Assembly: GCA_036936605.1 (NCBI GenBank)
Contig: JAUPFV010000001.1
Coordinates: 246,076,925-246,140,924, forward strand
DNA length: 64,000 bases
Direction: 5' to 3'
Source: Limnanthes douglasii subsp. nivea
Lineage: Eukaryota > Streptophyta > Magnoliopsida > Brassicales > Limnanthaceae
Shown here: one piece after another, positions 54,820-64,000 of the stretch
Layout of the letters: every line of letters starts with the position of its first letter
Numbering within the stretch: the stretch's first letter is position 1
Made by a program: the position numbers and the translations under genes
Notes under the pieces: generated by a model
Databases searched by the model: none
What the model saw: the letters and a program-made list of their open reading frames with translations, nothing else
Told to the model about the DNA's origin: nothing

Positions 54820-56115
54820 ATTTGTGTTACTTACAGGGGTCCAAAGTACTTGAAGGTAAGGAAGCTGTGATTGAAGCCAATGATGGATTCTAGAGTATTA
54901 ATTCTTTGAGGTAATAGCTTCTTAGCTACTATAACATTTTATTTATCTTTATTAATCAGCTACTCTAACTTGTTTTCATAGTGAGATAGCGGGTTCAAAA
55001 CTTTGGATATTTAAGAAGTAGCCTAATTGTAGAATATCAGGAGGTCATCTGCAAATTCCAAAGCAGGTATATTTATGTTCCCTCTGTTCTTGTATTTTGT
55101 AGAAGGAAGTCGATGACTAGTCTTTATATCCCTCTTAGTAAGTACTCCTCAGCCATAATAAAAAGGTAAGGTGACAAGAGGTCACCTTGTCTTAGACACT
55201 TTTTTTATTTGAGGAAACCCTTTGATTCTCCATTTATCACAATTTAGAAATAAAAATTGTCAATATTCTTCTCAATTAACCTTAAGAAACCATGACTGAA
55301 ACCAAAGACAACAAGGACACTTAGCAGGAAGGTATGGTCAAGCCTATCAAAGGTTTTGGCCAAATTTAATTTCTAAATTATGTTAAGTTATCTAGTTTTT
55401 AGGTTAAGTTCAGAAGCTAATTCCTTATCAATCATGATATTCTCATGAATATCTCTTCATGAATATCTCTTCCCTTAACAAAAGCACCATGCACATATGA
55501 AATCAGGTTATGAAGTATAGATGCAATATTCTATTATTTATCACTTTGGTTACTATTCTGTTGAACATGGTGGTTAGACTAATAGGTTTAAAGTCTTTCC
55601 AACTCTTAGGAGATGATATTTTAGGGAGAAAGAAAAGGACAGTAGCATAAACCCCTTTAGGAATACGAGAGTCTCAAAAAAATTCACAAATAGCTTCACA
55701 TAGGTCTTCAGAATTAATAGGCCAACAGACTTGATAGAATTCCTATTTAATCCATCAGGACCAGCAGCTGAATTAGAAATCAGGTCTTCGATAATAGATT
55801 AGATTTCTTATGTAGAAGGATATGCAAGTAACATTTCATTATCTTCATCTTTAACTAACTTAGGAATATAATCAAGCAGCAAGTTAGAGTTCAATGGTTA
55901 GGTAGATCAATCATCAAATCCTTGTAATACTCAACATCAGATTCACCAACAAAGTTAGGAACATAAATCCATTTAGAGCTAAACCAAATCCTGTGAGTTC
56001 TATTATGCTTGTTTCTATTCTTTACAAAATTATGAAAGAAGGCAATATTCTTATCAATTTTTGAGCCTGATAGCATGTGTTTTCTGCTCCCAATAAGCCT
56101 CCTCTCAGGCAAGTA
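54820..56115 (-). pseudogene. N-terminal and palm part of LINE RT
   Basis: 56112-55891: SKIDKNIAFFHNFVKNRNKHNRTHRI is the block before the RT fingers. About 55390-55340: KLNLAKTFDRLDHTFLLSVL, motif A, with N for the first catalytic aspartate. About 55200: TRxPLVTLPFYY (motif B region). About 55055-55035: LEFADDLLIFY, with the DD pair intact. Then FNHSFLTFKYFGPL up to the inner retroposon. Many stops. Confidence 0.75.
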
Positions 56116-56379
56116 TTAGGTGAGTATTTTTAGCAGATACTAAGAGGTACTTGTCTTCATAGAGTTAGTTTCTTGAAAGTTAGCTTCTTTAGTGGTTATC
56201 TCCTTTTCAATCTGTTTGATGGAATCAAAAATATTCCCCAAAACATCCTTGTTCCACACCTTGAGTTCAACTTTTAACCTTTTTAACTCCTAACAATATT
56301 TCATAATAGGAGTCCCAATAGCTTCAACAAACCAGATAGCTTCAACCATCTTGTCAAATTCATTATGAAAAACTTACTT

Positions 56380-57096
56380 GTTCATGAACTTGAATGAAGA
56401 TCTGACTTTTGAACGGTTAGAAGATATAGACACACTTAAGGGAGAGTGGTCAGAGCAGGTCTTAGCTAAGTGAATAACCTTATTTGTATCAAATTAGTTA
56501 AGCCAGATGTTGTTATATAGAACCCTATCTAGCCTCATCCACTGTCTCACATTAGTTCATGTAAATTTTGTGCCAGAGTACCTTGCATCAGATAGGTTAT
56601 AATCAAGTATAAAGTTGTCAAAATCATCAACACTATTAAGGAAATTAGAAAAGCAGTGTAGTTGCTTATTAGTGTTAGAGATTGTGTTGAAGTCCCCCAA
56701 AATAACCCATTCAATAGATCCATCTTTAATAGATCTGAGATTGTCCTAAAGAGAATTTCTCAGAATTCTAGAACACTTTGCATAAAACATAGTAACTCTA
56801 ATGTTTTTGTTATCATCATGGTGTATGGCATTAAGATGTATAAATTTTTCATCATTGAATAAAACATCCACCAGATAGTCTACCTTCCATATGACCCAAA
56901 CTTTATTATTGATATTGTTGATGAAGCCTTGAAAACCAAGATTTTTATAGATATGATCCAAATTAGTATGACTTATCATAGGTTCTTGAAGAGCCATGTA
57001 ATCATACTTCTCGAATATTTTAAGGGATTTAAGTCTAGCTATTGTCTCATTTTTGCCAAGCCCACGGACATTCAAATTCAAGATTGTAATAATCAT
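56380..57096 (-). pseudogene. LINE endonuclease domain
   Basis: 57096-56746: LNLNVRGLGKNETIARLK, YDYMALQEPMIS (N and E residues), WVIWKVD. Then WVILGDFNTISN (about 56720-56680) with the D/N pair, LSDARYSGTKFTWTN-like, MRLDRVLYNN, and CSDHSPLSVSI (about 56460-56430) with D-H. All catalytic positions of the exo-endo-phos family are present, although a few stops break the frame. Confidence 0.85.
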
Positions 57097-57173
57097 TTGG
57101 AGAGTTTGAAGGTTTTACAATTCCTTTATGTTGCACTAGTTTGGATGATTTTAGGCCTTTAGTGTTCAGAATT

Positions 57174-58460
57174 TCAATTTCTTAGTCTTCTTATATTCAA
57201 ATTTATTTTTAGCTTTACCAGTGGATTTCTTTGTGTTCGCAAAAGAACAAGTGATGCTACCAGTAGTTTTTTTAGGGGAGATGAAGCAATTTGGTGAGAA
57301 TTATCAGGATTGTTGTTGATATGATTCATATTTCCCAGTTTTATCATGTGAAGATCTTCAATAACTTCAAAGTCCTCAACCCCAACAAGTAAGTTCAATT
57401 GATTATTATTGTCAAGGGTCAATTCTGCAGATGATGTTTATTGAATTTCAACTGTATTGGTATCCAAATCAGAAACCAACCTAGTAGATTATTTGTAATT
57501 TTTTATATTAAACAGACTTGATTCTTTGATGAGTATTTTGAGCAGAGATGTTTAAAAATTTATTAGGATTTGTTTCAGGGGATAAAAAGGGTTCACATGG
57601 CTTGGGATTAGGGGGAATCAAGGGTTCAAAAGGAATGAGAGGTTTAGTTTTCATGTAGATCTCTCCAGCGTGACCGATATGGTAACAAATATTGCAGTAT
57701 TCCGAGTAAGTGTCATAAACTAAGTCTTTCCAAAATCGTTCTTCACCAAATGAAACCCAAATCTTCTTAGGAAAAGGCTTAGAAACATCCATCTCAACCC
57801 AAACTCTGCAATAATTGAATCTTGCCTAATTTTTTGTAGGAACCTGAATATTCAATGAAGAACCAAGGCTCTTTGCAGGTTCCAAAATAGTATTCTCGTT
57901 AAACATATACTCTGCGAGATTGGTCATGTTAATATAAACAGGAGTATTTGGGTTTTCATAAATTGGGTTGAAGAGGAGTTCTCATTGAAGTAATCTCATT
58001 TTTGTTATTCCCAATAGGCTAAACATTTCTGCGCCATAGCCTTTTCAGATCATCCAGAAAATTGAACTCCATAAATACGTGTCTAAAGTCCATAGTAGTG
58101 ACATTGAAATCACCTTTGAACCTGAAACTCTCCAAGAATGCCTTAATATTATCAAGACTAGGTTTATCCGATGTAAATTTCCCAATAATTGTATGTTTAA
58201 AAATAGCTTTTAGACTTTCTTTATCTCTAAATTCAAATTTGACACTTGGATACTCACAGGTGAGATTAAAAGTTACATTTATATGGTAGACCTTATCTGA
58301 TTTAGATGCGAACAAATCTGCAAAGGATCTTGTTGATTTACTAGAAATAACTGATTCTTTTCTTGCTATTATCTCAAAAGTTTGGTTATTATTAATATTT
58401 GGATGATTTGTTTATTGATGCAGCAGGGGAAAGTGAAACTCGAGATCAGAGGATCGTCGA
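57174..58460 (-). pseudogene. LINE ORF1 (DUF4283 and zinc knuckle) of the outer LINE
   Basis: 58400-58019: TFEIIARKESVISSKSTRSF, ASKSDKVYHINV, KHTIIGKFTSDKPSL, TTMDFRHVFMEFNFLDDLKRLWRR, the DUF4283 fold. 57792-57508: MDVSKPFPKKIWVSFGEERF, CNICYHIGHAGEIYMK, a CCHC_4-type knuckle whose last Cys is Tyr, then a proline-rich linker. 57422-57174 is the variable tail. Frame breaks separate the three parts. Confidence 0.8.
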
Positions 58461-58839
58461 CATGGGGAAGAACTATCATTTTCTTTCATCAGCGATGATG
58501 AATCAAAGAAGAATCATTGGAGAATGAGGCGAATGAGATCAAATGATGATTTTTTGATTTTCTCGGAGAAAATCATAACTAACGTTTTTCATATAATTTA
58601 TAACATTTTTATATATTTTGATCATTATTTAGTGATAAAAATATTGTATAAATATTTTGATTATACTATAACCTGTTATAGTTTGTTTATTTTTATAAAC
58701 GGTACAAATTGTGATAAGTTGTTACATTATGAGCTTAAAAGTTAAAAAATAAATTTTTTTATATAAGCATTTTACAATTTATATTACTGCGGGCCAAAAG
58801 TTGTAAAAATGTTCTCAAATTAAACTACGTATAACAAAC

Positions 58840-61031
58840 TCTATTACAAATGTCATTCATCTTTATCTAGCCAAGTTTTGTCTTCTGATTCAAGATCTTT
58901 ATCATAATTTCCCACAATATCAACTTTAACTTCATCCATAAGAACTTGTTTAAGTTCTTCTTCAAAGTCTTCTGGAAATTCATCAAAGATGTCCCTTGGA
59001 TTCTCTTCCATTTTATATTATTCGTCTTACATCATATGATCCACCGCAGTCTAGTCCTTGATTGCAACAAGTGCTCTAAGTGTCCCGCCCATCAATCTTG
59101 TTTGTTTAGTCATGTATTACAGCATGGCATGACTAAAAGCATATTCATTTTCGATTGTAGACATGGTTACTGAAAAATCTCTATGGTTAACCTGCAAAGA
59201 ATAGGAAACTCGTCTTCTTTGAAATTCCACCACTTTAAGATATCAAGATATTTTTGGGATTCATATTGATGTAACTCACATCGAGTATTCAAATATCTAC
59301 CCACTTCATTATCACCGTAAAGGGTTTCTCTTGTCATCTCACTATCTAGCATTGCCATTTCCACGTAGTTATGACGAGTTCTTCATTTCCCTCTATTACT
59401 ACTATTATTACCCGTTACATTTGAAGATCTAACAATTATATTTCTCTCGTATCTTTCAACATACCTATTATATATTGTATAAAAATAAGTATAGAATTTT
59501 AGAATATATAGTTCATAATCTCATGTTTCACCATGAACTTTTAAGGCTTTATAAAAAAAAGTAACTAAATATATAAAATTATATTGTCTTGTAAAAGGAT
59601 AATTAATATACACCAAATAACATAAGCATATGGAATGAGATGAAAGTACTGTATAAATTTTGCTTTTATATAGGGCATCATCTCGTAGTATACATTTTTA
59701 TCTCTATATTTATTCATATGCATGACATGCGTAATAATTTCATAAAGGGTCAAGTGAATGTTAGAAGTATACTGCGTAGAGAAAAGTTTTGTTGCATCTT
59801 TAAACAACCTTAAGAAGCTTAACATTGAAGTATAATAAATCCAATTTACATTTTCGAAGGCGCATTACGATAATATCAATTATAAAGTGTAGTAATCTTG
59901 TCGTTATACATATAATCACGTGTATGAATATAATATGTCGACTTTGTCTAGTTTCGACATCTAAAACCAGTTTTTTGAATGGTTTTTCACTACCCTTAAA
60001 AATTTCTTTCCAATTATGTTTTCTAGGACCTGATGTTAAGCATAGTAGGACCCATGCTCTAATAGGATTGATATAATCCTCAACTATCACATGTATTCCA
60101 TCTTGTACAACCAATTAAAGTATATGATATAAATATCTAGTGTGAAACATTTTAGGAAATACGAGGAAATCATTTTTAAGATACTCAATAGCTCTCTCAT
60201 TCGCGGATGCATTATAGAACGAAGTAGATATATATTTTTTTTTAATTTGAAAAACATTCAAAAACTCAAAGATACTCTCTCTAATTATAGAAGTGTCATG
60301 TTCGCTAATGGTTAAAAATTACATAATTCTTCTTTGGAGCATCTATTTAGGATTCATCCAATTTAAAATGACATACAACATATCAAAATCACTAAATGTT
60401 GTTATATCACCAATAAAAACGTTATATGGAAAAGCTAACATTGTATCATAAATAATTTATTTTTATTTTAAAATAATATTTAAAAAATTCTGATAGCATA
60501 CAGGTACGTGGGATGCGATTGGCTTTTGGGTCTACCCCATTACGCATCCAATTTGCATATCTCCAAACGAAGGCAAAACTAAATGGTTGTTAAATTCCAA
60601 CATTTTATATCATTGTTTGTTCCCTATATGTATTTTGATTTTAAAAAACATTACCGCTCTGAATATTGATTGATGTATTCTGGTTTTCATAAACTTTAGA
60701 AGGTTAAAAAATGTTATGCAATGCTAAGTGCCTCACCATACACCAGTGCTGCAATTTCTATTTTCACTCTTATAACTATATAATCTTGAACAATGAATAC
60801 ACTTAGCTTAATTGTCATCAACATTTCAATAAAGTGAGTCCATGTCTAAGATGTTTTCTTTCTAGACTTCGAACCATAAGCACTACTATCAGGAATACCA
60901 ACACTACTGTGGAAATAATATATTTCGAAGTTTAAGGTTTCTAGACCATCATCTACAGGAATATGTATATCATGAAAATAATTTAGATCCAGATTAGAGA
61001 GGGCGTGGTTAGACATTAGACGCAAGACCAT
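58840..61031 (-). pseudogene. hAT-family transposase relic
   Basis: From right to left on the - strand: SKSRKKTSxTWTHF near 60860 (BED-finger-like start), YVVCHFKLDES, KKNYVIFNH (about 60370-60310), FYNASANERAIEYLKND, FHTRYLYHIL (60240-60125). 60114-59800: VVQDGIHVIVEDYINPIRAWV, KKLVLDVETRQ. 59825-59565: FLRLFKDATKLFSTQYTSNIHLTLYEI, MMPYIKAKFIQYF. 59364-58950: GDNEVGRYLNT, LDILKWWNFKEDEFPILCRL, STIENEYAFS, GTLRALVAIKD. This is the full order of a hAT transposase including the C-terminal dimerisation domain, with stops throughout. It catalysed cut-and-paste transposition. Confidence 0.82.
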
Positions 61032-61443
61032 AGTTAGTTTTGGTATTTGGTCGCTTTGGTGCCTTTTTTTTATTATGAAAAAATTAGTAAAAGAATTATG
61101 TATTTTATTTACATTATAAAAAACTAGTAATTAAAACAAATATCAAACAATAGCGAAAATAAATAAAAGGAAAAAGTATATCAAACACTTAAATCAGCAG
61201 TGATCCTCTCCCGCCAAACAAACTTGATTGAGTGATCGATTATAAAATTTGATTGAATATTGTTGAATATGAATATAAAAGAAGATCTTGAAAGAATAAT
61301 ATTATAATAGTAACTGGTTCGAAGATAACGATTATGTTTGAGAAATAATTTAGGAGATGACTAAGAATTGAACGAGTTTCTTCTCTATTTATAATGAAGA
61401 AACTCAAAAAAAAAATCATGGCCAATCAAATATCTGATATGCT

Positions 61444-61610
61444 AAATCGGATATCCGGTTGGTAAGCAAATTGGATATCCAGTTGGTCGGCTATTCGGAT
61501 ATCCGATTTGCACCGATTATATTTTTATAATATCTTGTAAAAATTAGATATCTGATTTGTAACAAAGTTTTTTAAAAAAAGACGTTACAAATCGAATATC
61601 TGATTTGGAA
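61444..61610. repeat. Subterminal-like repeats upstream of the hAT transposase
   Basis: AAATCGGATATCCGGTTGGT, AATTGGATATCCAGTTGGT, ATTCGGATATCCGATTTGC, and further AGATATCTGATTTG, CGAATATCTGATTTGG. GATATCC-centred motifs every 22-28 bp. They lie about 400-600 bp before the start region of the hAT gene, where transposase-binding subterminal repeats are expected. Confidence 0.5.
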
Positions 61611-61619
61611 CGATAAAAA

Positions 61620-64000
61620 ACTCTATAAGTATGATGCTTTTTGTTTATTTCTCACAACTATCTTATTATTTCTCTCACAAACCCTATACTTTATATATGT
61701 TTTTTTCTCAATCCATATTTCCAATGGCTCCAAGATAGTTTTTAAATGTCCAAACAGTTGACGACAAAACATCCTCATCGAGTAGAAGAATAGTAGGGTC
61801 CATGACAAGTTCATCGTTACAGGAATTATAATCAGAGAGTACTCAAGATATGCCCAAAGGAGAGGTTCACGTTCAAAATAATATGGCACCACGTGGGGGA
61901 GTAATTATTTCATTTGGTATATTTTTAGAATATGAGGAACTTAACAATGGGTCAGATATGAGAGCATTTTAAAATAATTTTGATGATTACAGAGGAATGG
62001 GTTGGGTAGTTTTTTCCAGATGTACATATGAATGATATATAGCATTAGTATAAAAGTTTCATAAACTTAAAATTCTAATTGTAAATTATTTGTGAAGTTT
62101 GAGGTTCAAAATTAATTATTCCGATTATAGTTTATTAAATTTAGTTATGAGAAGAACTTTATCTGCCAAGACAACCAATATATGGTGGTCGTCTTTGAAT
62201 GTCCCTAAGTTATTCTTGTATGAAATGGCATGAAGATTGGCCCAATAAAGTTGGATGATGCAGTCAACATATTGAGTAGTGGTAATAAGCATTCAAATGT
62301 TAACAATAGACGTAAAACTAATATGGATAGATACAATAAATTAGCTTTGAAATTAATTATTTATTGTTTCGTTCCTATGAATAACAATGATTAAAACTTA
62401 TCGTTTATTCAAACATTTGTAAGTGTTTCTATAACGATGACGGAAAAAATAAATTTTCCTAATTTAATCATTATGGTATATAAATTTGGGAGTTCCTAGT
62501 ACAAAGTTACCTTATGTGATGATAATAAGTCATTATCTTATTAAAAAAGGTAGATGGTAGTAAGTGAAGTTCACATCCTATTCGGAAGAGTTCTTGTATT
62601 GGAAAGGTTTCCTTAAGAAGCCAAGATATATATTCATAAAAATGAGACTTGTAGTCGAAATGACAGATATGGAACAAGTTACAAAGTTTTTCCAAAAAAC
62701 TGAAAATTGAATGATGTTGTCAAACCACCTGATCCCCCAAAGGGTTTCTCTCACAAAATAACACACACTACGATGCAAGAACTTCAACCGACCCATTTCA
62801 ATGCCGGTAGTTCTTCTCATCAACAACAAGGTATGTATGGCCTGTAATATATGGAATGAATGTATTCTGAACATGTGAAGATATAATTTGAATTAAACAT
62901 CACTCAAATGCAATATGATGAATACATGCAATAAATGATGGCTAAGGTGGATTTATATTTGGTTAATCCTAATCCATATCCTCTACCACCACCTTAGAAC
63001 TACGACGATCAACATCTCTATGAGGTATCACTCTAAAAGTCCTATAAACATTCTTTGTCTAGCATTTACACATAAATTCATAAATCTCATGAATGGTTCG
63101 TCTAATAATATCGAAAAACTATATAAGTTCTTTGATCGCTATCAAACTCCCTCTGGACAACTAATTAATAATCGAAAACAACCTTTTTTATGGCTTGGCT
63201 CGTTTAAGAAGTTGATTATTTTTTATAGTCTGGGTTCGTCTAATTAAGAAGTTGTTTAGTCTGAGTTTAAAATTTTAAACTAACTAAGAAGTCTAGATAA
63301 GCACCGATTTGAGCGAAACAAATTTTCACAGTGGGGTGCTTTTTGTTTTTAAAATGTCCAATTTTCTTTAACCGAACTGTTATAATTCTGGAAAGCTCAG
63401 TTTGGTGTTGGTTTTGTTTCCGGAAAACCTTTGGTTAGCCAATATATCATTTTATAATAATAAAAAACAATTTTGTCGAGCGGTATGAATGGATCTTAAC
63501 TCAATTTCTTCTCTATCCTTGTTACATATTTTTTAATTATATACCCAACCATGTGATCGCTTAGATCAGACTATACTAGAATCCTAACAGATCGATTCTA
63601 AATACGTCCGTTCATAGAAACTGAGTTAAGACATTATTAAGTTGAAATTGATCTTTATTTTTCTACATTTGGCCTCTAGACGTACCTATGCATTTTTCGG
63701 TATAATTTTTTTTTAAAAAACTAACTTTTAGGATCATAATTTGTTTTTGTCATGTCTATTATTAGTTCTCAGTTTTGTTGGCACTACAAATACTATAATA
63801 AAAAAAATACTACTCCACTAACAAAAAGCATAGGTTGAAGTACTTTTCTCACTGACCAAGTTGTTTCAGAACTTACAAACCCACTAGACCTCACCCAACA
63901 CTTCAAACAGATGCTACCTTCCGTTTAACATAGGTGAATAGGTTACTGTGCCTCCCAAAATTTACTTATAGTTATAGTTATAGTTGTACATTAAATTCAG
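61620..64000. other. AT-rich DNA, no gene recognised
   Basis: Weak coding flavour on the + strand at 62575-62700 (EFLYWKGFLKKPRYIF, MEQVTKFFQKTEN) and 62900-63030 (MQYDEYMQ, VDLYLVNPNPYPLPPP), with stops. It could be a decayed transposase but I cannot name it. The rest shows only base-composition open frames. Confidence 0.35.

Larger units (their letters stand above)
50385..58560 (-). mobile_element. Nearly full-length L1-type LINE, interrupted
   Basis: On the - strand, in order: ORF1 (about 58460-57174), endonuclease (57096-56380), RT (about 56115-54820 continuing 52233-51660), zinc-binding RT end (about 51645-51214), RNase H (50895-50459), and a 3' tail with GGGCTTCGGGCC then TTTTTTTGATAAAA near 50390. 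An inner retroposon (52254-54799) splits RT. Without it the element would be about 5.6 kb, normal for a plant LINE. Stops and frame changes occur throughout. The target duplication of the outer element could not be fixed. An RNase H behind RT is known in some plant L1 lineages. Confidence 0.85.

Overview
This window reads as plant nuclear DNA, most likely from a eudicot. It is AT-rich, has GT-AG introns in a plant NRT1/PTR family gene, and is filled with plant-type transposable elements: Ty3/gypsy Tat-like elements with two RNase H domains, L1-type LINEs with DUF4283 ORF1, MULE, hAT and TRIM. No prokaryotic operon, CRISPR array or viral genome was seen. Only one clearly functional-looking host gene is present, the 3' part of an NPF transporter at the left edge (1-1261, + strand). 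A second small intron-containing gene candidate (14293-15706, - strand) lies buried inside a retrotransposon.

Layout. 1-1261: NPF transporter exons. 1975-2325: RNase H scrap of a LINE (-). 3822-5790: decayed MULE transposase (+) with one recognisable intron. 5801-32321: a composite Ty3/gypsy Tat-like element, called A here, with LTRs of about 620 bp. It is split by (i) a GC-richer LINE fragment (10967-13945), (ii) the small coiled-coil gene with a complete TRIM element in its last intron (TRIM 14475-15231, 5-bp target duplication), and (iii) a second Tat-like element, B (17635-29030). B itself carries an insert of about 870 bp with copia, gypsy and organellar large-subunit rRNA fragments (23788-24660). 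32330-36500: older reverse-oriented gypsy remnant E, with a solo LTR at 35136-35605. 38558-46840: element D, on the - strand, the best preserved Tat-like element, flanked by arms of an inverted-repeat element. 46843-48720: MITE-like sequence, repeated modules and a 26-bp minisatellite. About 50385-58560: a nearly full-length but stop-ridden LINE (-), containing an inner retroposon (52254-54799) with a 20-bp target duplication. 58840-61031: decayed hAT transposase (-). 61620-64000: AT-rich, nothing identified.

How the parts relate. A, B and D share one architecture: LTR, primer-binding site, gag, protease, RT, RNase H, second RNase H, integrase, then a long ORF on the opposite strand (the Pfam 'putative gypsy type transposon' family) between integrase and the 3' LTR. 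In all three copies the antisense ORF is preceded by a TATA-like box and a GA-rich leader, and it appears to be interrupted by one intron at the same position. It therefore looks like a separately transcribed and spliced gene carried by the retrotransposon. The nesting suggests E is oldest, then A, then B and the other inserts. D is better preserved, but most of gag and protease is deleted.

No wholly new system is evident. The points most worth a second look are the spliced antisense gene of the Tat-like elements, the intron-containing small gene trapped inside element A, the organellar and retroelement mosaic inside B, and the chimeric retroposon carrying a hAT-like segment.
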